A DNA stretch of 64,000 bases. Source: Micromonospora sp. NBRC 110009 (GTDB taxonomy: Bacteria; Actinomycetota; Actinomycetes; Mycobacteriales; Micromonosporaceae). The notes beneath the pieces are model-generated. The model did not search any database and was not told the DNA's origin. It saw nothing but the letters and a program-made list of their open reading frames with translations. The stretch spans positions 1,178,001-1,242,000 of the forward strand of contig NZ_CP130427.1 in NCBI RefSeq assembly GCF_030518795.1, read 5' to 3'. Below, piece by piece: positions 24,319 through 33,350 of the stretch; position 1 is the first letter of the stretch, and each line of letters begins with the position of its first letter. The translations under genes were made by a program, and so were the position numbers.

Positions 24319-25662
24319 TCAGGGCGTCCAGTCGGGCCGCAGCGGGTAGCCGTTCACCCCCTGCGGGCCGTTCTGGGTGGCGAGCACCTGGTGCAGCTGG
24401 ATGTCGTTGCGCTCGAAGGCCATCCGGGAACCCGCCATGTAGAGGCCCCACACCCGGGCGGTGCCCGGCCCGACCTCGTTGACGCAGAAGTCCCAGTGCT
24501 CCACCAGGTTGCGACACCAGCCGGCCAGGGTCAGCGCGTAGTGCTGGCGCAGGTTCTCCTCGTGGTGCACCTCCAGCCCGGCGTCGTGGATCTCGCTGAT
24601 CAGCCGGCCCGGCCCGGCCAGCTCGCCGTCCGGGAAGACGTACCGGTCGATGAACGCGCCGGACCGGTGCGGGGCGCGGTTGTCGGCGCGGGTGATGCAG
24701 TGGTTGAGCAGCCGCCCGCCCGGCTTGAGCCGGCCGCGCAGCGCCCCGAAGTACGCCGGGTAGTTGCGCACCCCGATGTGCTCGGTCAGCCCGATCGAGG
24801 AGATCGCGTCGAACTGCTCGCGCGGGGCGTCCCGGTAGTCCAGGTGCCGCACCTCGGCCAGGTCACCCAGCCCCTCCCGCTCGATGGCCGCCCGCGCCCA
24901 CTCGGCCTGCGCCTTCGACAGGGTCACGCCGAGCGCCTTGACGCCGTACTCGCGGGCCGCGTGCCGGACCATGCCGCCCCAGCCGCACCCGACGTCGAGC
25001 AGCCGCATCCCCGGCTTGAGCGCGAGCTTGCCGGCGACCAGGTCGTACTTGGCCCGCTGCGCCTCCTCCAGGGTGTCGTCCGGGCTGTGGAAGACCGCGC
25101 AGGTGTACGTCATCGACGGGCCGAGCACCTTCTCGTAGAAGGCGTTCGAGACGTCGTAGTGGTGGGAGATCGCGCTGCTGTCCCGGGACCGGGAGTGGCG
25201 CAGCCCGTTCAGCACCCGCTTCCACCGCGGCGCGGCCTCCTGCGGCGGGGGCGCCGGCGGCATCAGCCGCTCCCAGCCGAGCCCCCGGACCAGGGTCAGC
25301 GCCTCGCCCACCGACGGCATGCGCAGCTGCAGCTCGTCCTTGAGCACCTTGAACGCCTCGTACGGGTCGCCCGGGTGCACGCCCTCCAGGCCCAGGTCGC
25401 CGCTCACGTACGCCCGGGCCATGCCCAGGTCACCCGGGGCGGTGAGCAGGTAGGACAGGCCCCGCTCGGAGTGGATCGCCAGGGTGATCCCGGCGTCGGC
25501 CGGGCCGACGGCGCTGCCGTCGTACCCGGTGATGCGAATGGGGAGGTCGCGGGTGGTGACCGCGCGGACCACGTCCGCCACGGTCGGCCCGCTGCGCCGG
25601 CCGCCCGCCGGCGGGGTGGCCGGGGCGCCGGCCGCCCCCTGTTCTCGGTCGGTCAAACTCAT
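24319..25662 (-). CDS. tmsB: Fatty acid methyltransferase of 10-methyl lipid synthesis (TmsB/BfaB type)
   Basis: 447 residues of the cyclopropane/mycolic-acid synthase superfamily. The SAM-binding loop LLDVGCGWGG is at residues 221-230, preceded by DSSAISHHYDVSNAFYEKVL, which is typical of CFA synthases. A 160-residue N-terminal extension is present, as in long actinobacterial members. It would add a methylene from S-adenosylmethionine to oleoyl chains of membrane lipids. The assignment to TmsB rather than Cfa rests on the FAD-dependent reductase immediately upstream, whose stop overlaps this ATG. Together they would make tuberculostearic-type 10-methylstearate. Confidence 0.85.
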   Translation of the reverse strand: MSLTDREQGAAGAPATPPAGGRRSGPTVADVVRAVTTRDLPIRITGYDGSAVGPADAGITLAIHSERGLSYLLTAPGDLGMARAYVSGDLGLEGVHPGDPYEAFKVLKDELQLRMPSVGEALTLVRGLGWERLMPPAPPPQEAAPRWKRVLNGLRHSRSRDSSAISHHYDVSNAFYEKVLGPSMTYTCAVFHSPDDTLEEAQRAKYDLVAGKLALKPGMRLLDVGCGWGGMVRHAAREYGVKALGVTLSKAQAEWARAAIEREGLGDLAEVRHLDYRDAPREQFDAISSIGLTEHIGVRNYPAYFGALRGRLKPGGRLLNHCITRADNRAPHRSGAFIDRYVFPDGELAGPGRLISEIHDAGLEVHHEENLRQHYALTLAGWCRNLVEHWDFCVNEVGPGTARVWGLYMAGSRMAFERNDIQLHQVLATQNGPQGVNGYPLRPDWTP

Positions 25663-27044
25663 TGTCGCGCTACCGCCTTCTCGTACAGTCCCGTGAGCCG
25701 GTGGTCCGGGTCGCAGCGGTCCTTCACGGCGCGCCAGGTCTCCCCGCCGTAGAGCCGGTCGAACGCCTCCCGGTCGTAGTACGCGTCGGAGTAGAGCGAC
25801 TTGTGCCCGCCCACCTCCGACACCGCGCGCTCGATCTCCCGGTTGACGTCGCCGTCGGCGGCGCCGTCGGCGATCGGCACGCTCCCCCAGAAGCCGATGT
25901 TCACATAGGTTTCGCCCGGTTGGAGGGGATACAGCGGCCAGGCCCGGGCGGATCCGGGACCGGCCGGCTCGCGCAGCCGCAGCGGGCAGAGCCACACCGG
26001 GGTCATCCCCACCCGCCCCGCGAACCAGCGCAGGAACTCGGCGGTGCCGTCGAGCGGGATCTCCACGTCCTGCACCACCCGCTCCCGGGCCGGCCGGCCC
26101 CGCCAGCGGTCGATCCGGGCGGCCACCTGATGCCGGTGCTCCAGGCGGACCAGGCGGTGGTAGAAGTCGCTGCGCCGGTAGCGCTGCGGCCACAGCCGGC
26201 GGACCACCGGATGCTGCACCCCGAACGCCGCCGAGCACCAGAACCAGTCGGTGTCCCAGCGCCACAGGTAGTCGTACCCGGTGAGCACGTCGTGGGTGCG
26301 GCGGCGCAGCGAGCGGTAGTAGATGTCCTGGCCGGTGTAGTCGCTGGGCTGTCCGGCGGCGTCATCGGTGAAGGTGCCGAGCACCAGGTACGCCTCGCCG
26401 GGGCTGAACATCACCCCGTCCATCGTGTCGACCGGGTCGCCCTCCCAGGAGCCCTTGGCGACCACCTCGGCGACCGCGTCGGTCAGCTCCGCCAACCGGC
26501 TGAACCGGATGTTGCGCAGCGCCACGTACCGGCGGATCGGCTGCAGCTCGATGCGCAGCCGGGTCGCGTACCCGAGGCTGCCGAGCGAATTGGGGAAGGC
26601 CCGGAACAGCTCGGCGTGCTCCCCCACCGGCCGGGCCGTGACGATCTCCCCGGCCCCGGTGAGGATGTCCAGCTCCTGAACGGACTCGTGCGGCAGGCCG
26701 TTGCGGAACGAGGTGGACTCGATGCCCAGCCCGGTCACCGCGCCGCCGAGCGTGATGGTGCGCAACTGCGGCACGACCAGCGGCATCAGCCCGTGCGGCA
26801 GGGTCGCGTCGACCAGGTCCTCGTAGGTGCACATGCCCTGCACGTCGGCGGTCCGGGCGTCGGGGTCGACCGACAGCACCCCGGTCAGCCCGCTGACGTC
26901 CAGCCCGGGCGCGCGGGGCGCGGCCCGGGGACGGAACAGGTTCGAGGTTTGCTTGGCCAGCCGTACGGGCTCACCGGCGGGCACCGCGGCGTACGACCGC
27001 CGCAGCGTGTCCACCGCCCGTTCATGATCACGGACAGCGCGCAT
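25659..27044 (-). CDS. tmsA: FAD-dependent 10-methylene fatty-acyl reductase (TmsA/BfaA type)
   Basis: 461 residues. The N-terminal half (about 45-190) is an FAD_binding_4 domain of the DWARF/24-sterol reductase style: VDPDARTADVQGMCTYEDLV, VVPQLRTITLGGAVTGLGIE. The C-terminal half includes conserved aromatic-rich segments such as YDYLWRWDTDWFWCSAAFG and ends near DRCDPDHRLTGLYEKAV. The enzyme would reduce the 10-methylene intermediate to the 10-methyl group using NADPH. Coupling to the methyltransferase by ATGA is strong functional evidence. It diverges from the YbaK gene. Confidence 0.85.
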   Translation of the reverse strand: MRAVRDHERAVDTLRRSYAAVPAGEPVRLAKQTSNLFRPRAAPRAPGLDVSGLTGVLSVDPDARTADVQGMCTYEDLVDATLPHGLMPLVVPQLRTITLGGAVTGLGIESTSFRNGLPHESVQELDILTGAGEIVTARPVGEHAELFRAFPNSLGSLGYATRLRIELQPIRRYVALRNIRFSRLAELTDAVAEVVAKGSWEGDPVDTMDGVMFSPGEAYLVLGTFTDDAAGQPSDYTGQDIYYRSLRRRTHDVLTGYDYLWRWDTDWFWCSAAFGVQHPVVRRLWPQRYRRSDFYHRLVRLEHRHQVAARIDRWRGRPARERVVQDVEIPLDGTAEFLRWFAGRVGMTPVWLCPLRLREPAGPGSARAWPLYPLQPGETYVNIGFWGSVPIADGAADGDVNREIERAVSEVGGHKSLYSDAYYDREAFDRLYGGETWRAVKDRCDPDHRLTGLYEKAVARQ

Positions 27045-27137
27045 GAGATCACCTTACGCCTGGGCACGACGGTTCGTGGGATCACCACAGTGGCGGTTTC
27101 GCGTCCGGTCCACGACAACCGGGTTACCGTGGCGGGC

Positions 27138-27608
27138 ATGTCCAGCCCCGCCATCGCCGCCCTCGACACCGCCGGACTGCCCTACCGGGTGATCCGGCAC
27201 GGCCCGGTCCGCAGCCTCGCCGAGGCCGCCGAGGCCCGGGGCGTCGCGGTGCCCGACGTGGTGAAGACCATCGTGGTCCGCCGGGGCGAGGACGACCACC
27301 TGTTCGTGCTCACCCCCGGCGACCGGGTCATCTCCTGGCCCAAGCTGCGCGCCCTGCTCGGGGTGAGCCGGATGTCCATGCCGGACGCCACCGCCGCGAA
27401 GGCGGCCACCGGCTACGAGCGCGGCACCATCACCCCGTTCGGCTCGACCACCGCCTGGCCGGTCATCGCCGACGAGCGGCTGCGCGGCCGGGAGATCACC
27501 CTCGGCGCGGGCGAGCACGGGGTGGCCGTGGCGGTCGACGCCGACGCCGCCATCGCCACGCTCGACGCGACCATCGCCGACGTCACCGACCCGGAGCCCG
27601 ACCGCTGA
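27138..27608 (+). CDS. YbaK/EbsC-type aminoacyl-tRNA deacylase
   Basis: 156 residues, a single YbaK/ProX editing domain. It opens with AALDTAGLPYRVIRHGPVRS, then VKTIVVRRGEDDHLFVLTPG with the invariant Lys, and later GYERGTITPFG. Members hydrolyse mischarged Cys- or Ala-tRNAPro or related aminoacyl-tRNAs in trans. The substrate cannot be fixed by eye. The ATG at 27138 is seven bases after TACCGT with no ribosome site, suggesting a leaderless transcript. Confidence 0.9.
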   Translation: MSSPAIAALDTAGLPYRVIRHGPVRSLAEAAEARGVAVPDVVKTIVVRRGEDDHLFVLTPGDRVISWPKLRALLGVSRMSMPDATAAKAATGYERGTITPFGSTTAWPVIADERLRGREITLGAGEHGVAVAVDADAAIATLDATIADVTDPEPDR

Positions 27609-27649
27609 GCGCTGGCCGACGACTCGCCGGCGGGCATAGCGTGGGGGAC

Positions 27650-27934
<285 letters not shown>

Positions 27935-27992
27935 GTCACCCCGGCGCCGGGGCGGCTGGCGATCGACCATCGCCGTGGGTCAGGATGCCCCC

Positions 27993-28712
27993 ATGTCCGA
28001 CCCGCGCACCGACCCGCCCGGCACCGTCTACGCTGCCCGCCGTACCGGCCGCCCCGGCCTGCCGCAGGACCCGCTGATGCGGATCGCCCTGGGCGTGGCG
28101 GTGCTCGGCGTACTCCTGGGGGTCTTCTTCGCCACCGGCGTGCTCGGTGGCGGCAGCGACCAGCCGGTCGTGCCCGCGGCGGCCGTGCCCACCCCGGCGG
28201 CGAGCGAGTCGAGCGCGGCCGCGCCCACGACGGCGGCCGGCCCGACCACGCCGACCGCGCCGTCACCGACCGCCGCACCCACCACCCCGCCGGCCCCGGT
28301 GAACGGGCCGAAGGTGTTCCACTCGGTGCCCTCCGGGCTCTGCCTCGGCCTGGAGAGCGACCAGCAGCAGGCGAAGGCGCAGCTCGCCCCCTGCACCGGC
28401 GGTCCGGAGCAGCAGTGGGTGGCCAGCCAGCTCGGCCCGGACGTGGTGGCGCTGACCGTCGCCGCCTACGGCCAGTGCCTCGACGTCGAGGGCGCCAGCA
28501 CCGACGACGGCGCGAAGCTGCAGCAGTACCCCTGCCACGGGCAGGGCAACCAGCAGTGGCGGCTGACCCCGGTGGGCAACGGCGCGGTGCTGCTGGTCGC
28601 CGGGCACAGCGGCAAGTGCGCGCAGGCCGAGGGGGCCGGCACCCAGCCCGGCACCAAGCTCGTGCAGGCCCCCTGCACCGGCGCCCCCGAGCAGCAGTGG
28701 AACCTCGGCTGA
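27993..28712 (+). CDS. Membrane-anchored ricin-type beta-trefoil lectin
   Basis: 239 residues. A short cytoplasmic start is followed by one membrane helix (about 29-52) and a Pro/Thr/Ala linker (about 60-105). The rest is a C-terminal beta-trefoil of three repeats, each ending in a QxW-type motif: EQQWVAS, NQQWRLT, EQQWNLG. The repeats carry Cys pairs. Ricin B/CBM13 domains bind galactose-type or xylan sugars, so this should display a carbohydrate-binding module at the cell surface. No catalytic domain is attached. Confidence 0.88.
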   Translation: MSDPRTDPPGTVYAARRTGRPGLPQDPLMRIALGVAVLGVLLGVFFATGVLGGGSDQPVVPAAAVPTPAASESSAAAPTTAAGPTTPTAPSPTAAPTTPPAPVNGPKVFHSVPSGLCLGLESDQQQAKAQLAPCTGGPEQQWVASQLGPDVVALTVAAYGQCLDVEGASTDDGAKLQQYPCHGQGNQQWRLTPVGNGAVLLVAGHSGKCAQAEGAGTQPGTKLVQAPCTGAPEQQWNLG

Positions 28713-28716
28713 CCGG

Positions 28717-30012
28717 TCAGCCCCGATAACTCCAGGCCCGGCCGCCGGCGGCGACCGGAACCGCGAACGACGGCTCTTCCTCCCGGCGGCGCAGCAGCAG
28801 GGAGAGCCCGGCCGCCCCGATCGACAGCGCGCCGGCCGCGTACCAGGCCGGCGCGTAGTCGCCGAGCTGGTCCCGGACCAGGCCGGCGCCGGTCGCCGCG
28901 AGGGCCGCGCCGACCTGGTGGGCGGCGAACACCCAGCCGAACACCACCGCGCCGGAGGCCCCGAACCATTCCCGGCACAGGGCCACGGTCGGCGGCACGG
29001 TGGCCACCCAGTCGAGGCCGTAGAAGATGACGAAGACCAGCATGCTCGGCTGGGCGCTGTCGGCGAAGAGGCTCGGCAGCACCAGCAGCGACCCGCCGCG
29101 CAGGGCGTAGTAGGCGCCGAGCAGCAGCCGGCTGTCCACCCGGTCGGTCAGCCATCCGGAGGCCACGGTGCCGGCGATGTCGAAGAGCCCCACCAGGGCG
29201 AGCAGCCCGGCCGCCGTGGTCTCCGGCATGCCGTGGTCGTGCGCGGCCGGCACGAAGTGGGTGCCCACCAGGCCGTTCGTCGTCGCGCCGCAGATCGCGA
29301 AACCCCCGGCGAGCAGCCAGAACGGCCGTGTCCGCGCGGCCGCGGCGAGCGCGCCGATCGCCCGGGCCGCCGCCCCGCCTGCCGGCGGCGTCGCGGGCAC
29401 CACCTCGGTCGCGCCGTAGGCGGGCAGGCCGAGATCCGCCGGGTGCTCGCGCAGCAGCCATCCCACCAGGGGTACGACGGCCAGCGCGGCCCCGGCGACG
29501 ACCAGCGCCGCGACCCGCCAGCCGTGGTCGCGGACCAGCACGGCGACCAGCGGGAGGAAGACCAGCTGCCCGGCCGCCCCGCCCGCGGTGAGCACCCCGG
29601 TGACCAGGCCACGGCGGTGCACGAACCAGCGCCCGGTCACCGTCGCCACGAACGCCAGCGCCATCGAGCCGGTGCCGAGCCCGACCAGCACGCCCCAGCA
29701 GAGGACGAGCTGCCAGCTCGCGCTCATCATCACGGTCAGCCCGCTGCCGAGGGCGACCAGGACCAGCGCGGCGGTCACCACCCGGCGGATGCCGAAGCGG
29801 TCCATCAGCGCGGCGGCGAACGGCGCGGTGAGCCCGTAGAGCATGAGGTTGACCGAGACGGCGGCGGAGATGGTCGCGAGCGGCCAGCCGAACTCGGCGT
29901 GCAGGGGGTGCAGCAGCACGCCGGGAGTGGCGCGGAAGCCGGCCGCGCCGACCAGCGCGACGAAGGAGACCCCGGCCACGAGCCAGGCCGGGTGCAGACG
30001 CTGTCGGGTCAC
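28717..30012 (-). CDS. MFS transporter, monocarboxylate/oxalate-formate-like
   Basis: 431 residues with twelve hydrophobic helices. Features include AAVSVNLMLYGLTAPFAAALM in helix 2 with the following DRFGIRRVV loop, WFVHRRGLVTGVLTAGGAAG, and a mid-loop rich in Ala/Pro. This is the pattern of MCT/OFA-type carriers. The start is GTG 30012, behind CGGAGAC. The GlxA-type regulator gene diverges 70 bases away and is its probable regulator. The substrate is unknown. Confidence 0.85.
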   Translation of the reverse strand: MTRQRLHPAWLVAGVSFVALVGAAGFRATPGVLLHPLHAEFGWPLATISAAVSVNLMLYGLTAPFAAALMDRFGIRRVVTAALVLVALGSGLTVMMSASWQLVLCWGVLVGLGTGSMALAFVATVTGRWFVHRRGLVTGVLTAGGAAGQLVFLPLVAVLVRDHGWRVAALVVAGAALAVVPLVGWLLREHPADLGLPAYGATEVVPATPPAGGAAARAIGALAAAARTRPFWLLAGGFAICGATTNGLVGTHFVPAAHDHGMPETTAAGLLALVGLFDIAGTVASGWLTDRVDSRLLLGAYYALRGGSLLVLPSLFADSAQPSMLVFVIFYGLDWVATVPPTVALCREWFGASGAVVFGWVFAAHQVGAALAATGAGLVRDQLGDYAPAWYAAGALSIGAAGLSLLLRRREEEPSFAVPVAAGGRAWSYRG

Positions 30013-30082
30013 GCTACGAGTCTCCGGGGCCCGGCCCGCCACGACGAGTGGCCGGAAAGCCATCATGCGCAATAATCGAGCC

Positions 30083-31066
30083 ATGACTGTCGTGCCGCAC
30101 CGGATCGCGGTGCTCGCCCTGGACGGAGTGGTCGGGCTCGACCTGGGCACCCCGGCCCAGGTCTTCGGCACCGCCCGGACCGGCGACCTGACCCCGCTCT
30201 ACAGCGTCGCGACCTGCACCCCCGGCGGTCGGCCGATCCGCTGCACCGCCGGCTTCCAGGTCCTCCCCGACCACGGTCTGGAGCTGCTGGAGTCCGCCGA
30301 CACGGTGATCGTCCCCGGCGTCCACGAGGGCCCGGCGCTGACCGACGGGACGGTGGACCCCGAGGTGGCGGCGGCGCTGCGGGCCGCCCACGAGCGCGGC
30401 GCCCGGGTCATGTCGATCTGCACGGGCGCCTTCGTGCTGGCCGCCGCCGGCTTGCTCCACGGCCGCCGGGCCACCACCCACTGGGCGTACGCGGACCGCT
30501 TCCGGCGGCTGCACCCGGGGGTGGACCTCGATCCGGAGGTGCTCTTCCTCGACTCCGGCGGGGTGCTCACCTCGGCCGGGGTGGCCGCCGGCCTCGACCT
30601 CTGCCTGCACGTGATCCGCACCGACCACGGCAGCGAGGTGGCCAACCGCTCCGCCCGCCGCTGCGTGGTCCCGCCCTGGCGCGACGGCGGGCAGGCCCAG
30701 TACATCGAGCGCCCGGTGCCCCGGACGGCGGACACCGGCACCGCCGCCACCCGCGAGTGGGCCCGGCAACGGCTGCACGAACCGGTCGCCCTGCGCGACC
30801 TGGCCGCGCACGCCCGGATGAGCGTACGGACCTTCACCCGGCACTTCCGCTCGGAGACCGGGCTCAGCCCGGCGCAGTGGCTGCTCCAGCAGCGCACCGA
30901 ACACGCCCGGCTGCTGCTGGAGACCACCGGCCTGACCGTCGACCAGATCGCCCGCCACGCCGGCTTCGGCACCACCGCCGCGCTGCGGCAGCACTTCCAC
31001 CACCGGGTCGGCGTCGCCCCGACGGCGTACCGGCGTACCTTCCGGCGGTCTCCCGACCCTGCCTGA
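30083..31066 (+). CDS. GlxA-type AraC-family regulator with DJ-1/PfpI domain
   Basis: 327 residues. Residues 8-175 are a DJ-1/PfpI-like domain (HRIAVLALDGVVGLDLGTPA, ARVMSICTGAFVLAAAGLL with the nucleophile-elbow Cys). Residues about 215-320 are an AraC double helix-turn-helix (LAAHARMSVRTFTRHFRSET, VDQIARHAGFGTTAALRQHF). Such regulators sense small metabolites and usually activate a neighbouring transporter or enzyme, here the divergent MFS gene. The ATG is six bases after AATAAT, a near-consensus -10, with no ribosome site, so it is leaderless in style. Confidence 0.92.
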   Translation: MTVVPHRIAVLALDGVVGLDLGTPAQVFGTARTGDLTPLYSVATCTPGGRPIRCTAGFQVLPDHGLELLESADTVIVPGVHEGPALTDGTVDPEVAAALRAAHERGARVMSICTGAFVLAAAGLLHGRRATTHWAYADRFRRLHPGVDLDPEVLFLDSGGVLTSAGVAAGLDLCLHVIRTDHGSEVANRSARRCVVPPWRDGGQAQYIERPVPRTADTGTAATREWARQRLHEPVALRDLAAHARMSVRTFTRHFRSETGLSPAQWLLQQRTEHARLLLETTGLTVDQIARHAGFGTTAALRQHFHHRVGVAPTAYRRTFRRSPDPA

Positions 31067-31104
31067 ACGAGTAGCTGCGAAACTGCCGGAGTAGTGGATC
31101 CGCC

Positions 31105-32073
31105 CTAACGGAGGACGGCTTCGCCGAGGGGCGTACGCCGATAGCGGATCTCGTGCCGGTGTCGTTCCCCGGCAACGAACCCGGCGTCGCGCAGCACCGA
31201 CAAATGCTCGGAGACCGTCCCGGCTGCCAGCGCGTGGCGGTGGGCCAGCGTCGTCGTGCTGGCCGGCTCGTCGAGGCTGAGCAGCAGCACCGCCCGGGTT
31301 TTGCCGATCAACCGGCCCAGAGCCACATGCCGATCGGCGGAAAGGGGCTGCCAGAGCGTGCCGAGCCCGCGCGCCGGATAGATCACGGTGGGCTGCCAGG
31401 GCGGGTCCACGATGACGACGACCTGATCCCACTTGAATGCGCTGGGCACCAGGACAAGCCCCTCGCCGCGCAGATCGCGGCGCTCGTCGTCGCCGTACTC
31501 GCGGGTCAGCACGCCGTTGTTCCAGCGGAGTCGTGGATGCAGCTCGGCGAACAACCGGTCCAGACCGCCTTCGGCGAGACGTCGGGTCTGGAAGCCCACA
31601 TCGGCGTCGAGCAGCCCGCGTACCTGCGGCCAGACCGGTTCGACCAGGACCTCCCACGCCCGCTTCACGAGTGAGACCAGCGTCTGAAGAACAACAGCCG
31701 GGTCGCCCAGCAGGAGCCGTCCGGTCGCCGACTCGGCCGCCCCTGGGTTGTCCGCCAGGGACCGTCGCAGCTCTGCGCGTACCCGATCGTGGTCAGTGGC
31801 CGCCACCGCCGCGAGCTCGTCCTCGAACCGGACGTGCGGGCTGACCGGAGGCGGCGAGAGGAAGTCGGGGGTGTAGCCGCGACGCGGCTGGAGCAGGGTG
31901 ATCGGCCGCAGGTCGAGTTCCCGCGTGTCGATGGTGTCGAACCAGCGGCGGTGCGGGCCGACGCCTTCGCGTGGGGAGAGCAGGCGCACCGCGGACAGCG
32001 TCTCGAGCATGGGCGAGATGGCGAAGCGGCAGCGCAGCAGGTCGGCAGGGCTGAATCGCAGCGCGACCGGCAT
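31105..32073 (-). CDS. ArsR-family regulator with large N-terminal domain (DUF5937-like)
   Basis: 322 residues. The N-terminal 230 residues start MPVALRFSPADLLRCRFAIS and resemble the DUF5937 domain found in front of ArsR-type winged helices. The last 85 residues carry the winged helix (ALAAGTVSEHLSVLRDAGFV, then RHEIRYRRTPLGEAVL). ATG 32073 is eight bases after GGAAGG. A perfect dyad at 32099-32118 lies upstream, between this gene and the divergent TPR gene, which suggests auto- and cross-regulation. Confidence 0.8.
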   Translation of the reverse strand: MPVALRFSPADLLRCRFAISPMLETLSAVRLLSPREGVGPHRRWFDTIDTRELDLRPITLLQPRRGYTPDFLSPPPVSPHVRFEDELAAVAATDHDRVRAELRRSLADNPGAAESATGRLLLGDPAVVLQTLVSLVKRAWEVLVEPVWPQVRGLLDADVGFQTRRLAEGGLDRLFAELHPRLRWNNGVLTREYGDDERRDLRGEGLVLVPSAFKWDQVVVIVDPPWQPTVIYPARGLGTLWQPLSADRHVALGRLIGKTRAVLLLSLDEPASTTTLAHRHALAAGTVSEHLSVLRDAGFVAGERHRHEIRYRRTPLGEAVLR

Positions 32074-32098
32074 CCGCACCACCTTCCCAAGGAGAAGA

Positions 32099-32118
32099 GA
32101 TTCGGCCGTTGCCGAATC
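32099..32118. promoter_or_regulatory. Perfect 8-bp dyad between divergent genes
   Basis: GATTCGGC and GCCGAATC with a 4-base spacer lie 26 bases before the ArsR-type start and about 70 before the TPR gene. It is a likely operator for the regulator encoded at 31105-32073. Confidence 0.55.
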
Positions 32119-32187
32119 ACTGGCGGCCACGGTACCCGCGCTCGCAGAGTGTCTCCCGTCTGAACCGACGATCATGAGGAGAACAAG

Positions 32188-32694
32188 ATGAACCCGAACG
32201 CCGACTGGGAGCAGCGCAGCGCGGACCTGTGGGCGGCCTTCAACGCGGCACCCGACGACTGGGACGGAGCGGACTTCCGCGAGCGGGTCGGCGCCCTCGC
32301 CGACGAGTTGGGGGCGGATCATCCGGTGGCGGCGTTCGAGCGGGCCTCCGCCTGGGACTCGACCGGTCACTCGGACAAGGCGCTGCCGCTCTACCGCAAG
32401 GCGCTGGAGCTGGGCATCGACGGCATCCGCCGGCGGCGCTCAGTGATCCAGATGTCCAGCTCGCTGCGGAACATCGGGCAGCCCGGGGAGAGCGTCCGGC
32501 TGCTGACCGAGGAACGTGAGCGCGGCTCCGACGAGCTCGACGACGCGGTCAGCGCGACGCTCGCGCTGGCTCTGACCAGCGTCGGCCGGGAGCGGGAGGC
32601 AGTGTCGATCGCCGTCGGGGCGCTCGCCAAGCACCTGCCCCGCTATCAGCGGTCGATGGCCAACTACGCCCGGCTCCTGGTCCAGCCCGACTGA
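32188..32694 (+). CDS. Tetratricopeptide-repeat protein
   Basis: 168 residues, all helical. It shows TPR-like pairs such as ADHPVAAFERASAWDSTGHS followed by DKALPLYRKALELGIDGIR, and later DAVSATLALALTSVGREREA. It is soluble and probably a protein-interaction scaffold. Proteins of this type beside DUF5937-like regulators are common and have no assigned role. GAGGAG precedes the ATG. It diverges from the regulator across the dyad at 32099. Confidence 0.8.
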   Translation: MNPNADWEQRSADLWAAFNAAPDDWDGADFRERVGALADELGADHPVAAFERASAWDSTGHSDKALPLYRKALELGIDGIRRRRSVIQMSSSLRNIGQPGESVRLLTEERERGSDELDDAVSATLALALTSVGREREAVSIAVGALAKHLPRYQRSMANYARLLVQPD

Positions 32695-32720
32695 TTCGTC
32701 GACTGGACGGGTGCCTGCGC

Positions 32721-33206
32721 TCAGGCGAGGTGCGGCTGCCGGCGCAGGGCGCGGAGCTGGGCCAGGTGCATGGGCAGGTGGACGCGGGTGTGCAGGTCCA
32801 TCACCCGCCCCCAGGGCAGCGAGTCGTCCACGTCCAGGTCGAAGCCCTCCCGCAGCACCGTGTCGACGGAGGTCTCGGCGGCCGGTCCGAGCCGCTCGGC
32901 AAGCGTGCAGAGCTTCTGGCTGGTCCCCCGGAGCAGGGCGGCGAGCCCGTCCAGCCCGCCGCACTCGGCGACCAGCGCGTCGAGCTGCGGTCGGTGGATG
33001 GTCTCCAGGTCGTAGTAGGCGAACGGCGAGCCGGCCAGCACCGCCTCGGTCGCCTCGCTCATCAGCTCGTCGTTGGCGGCCAGGTGCGCCACGATCTGGT
33101 CGGCGCCCAGCTCCCCGTCCTCGGGTGGCCCGAACCCGCCCGCGTCCACCTCCGCGAGCACCGTTTCGTACGCCCGCCGCAGCGCCGCGGCGTCCACCTC
33201 GTCCAT
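32721..33206 (-). CDS. DinB/maleylpyruvate isomerase-type four-helix protein
   Basis: 161 residues with the DinB-like four-helix pattern: LGADQIVAHLAANDELMSEA, TIHRPQLDALVAECGG, and a final HTRVHLPMHLAQLRAL with histidines in the positions used for metal binding. Members are mycothiol-dependent or metal-dependent enzymes; the reaction here is unknown. The start is ATG 33206, six bases after TTGGAT. The TTG at 33218 is a less likely alternative. It converges with the TPR gene. Confidence 0.75.
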   Translation of the reverse strand: MDEVDAAALRRAYETVLAEVDAGGFGPPEDGELGADQIVAHLAANDELMSEATEAVLAGSPFAYYDLETIHRPQLDALVAECGGLDGLAALLRGTSQKLCTLAERLGPAAETSVDTVLREGFDLDVDDSLPWGRVMDLHTRVHLPMHLAQLRALRRQPHLA

Positions 33207-33294
33207 GCCCGCATCCAACCCCCGCGCCCGGCGACCGCACCGCGACTACCCCGCCCGGTTCACCCGGACGGGGTCCTGTCCAGGATCCGGAGAC

Positions 33295-33334
33295 GCCGCT
33301 GGCCGGCACCCGTGTTCGGGTGCCGGCCAGCGGC
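33295..33334 (-). terminator. Strong hairpin terminator
   Basis: A perfect 18-bp stem (GCCGCTGGCCGGCACCCG and complement) with the loop TGTT lies 17 bases past the stop of the secreted lysozyme-like gene at 33351. Confidence 0.85.
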
Positions 33335-33350
33335 TTGTTCACGCTTTGCG

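Noticed and set aside
24319..25662. Plain cyclopropane fatty acid synthase
   Set aside because: The ATGA-coupled FAD reductase upstream and the long N-terminus fit the 10-methyl fatty acid methyltransferase better.
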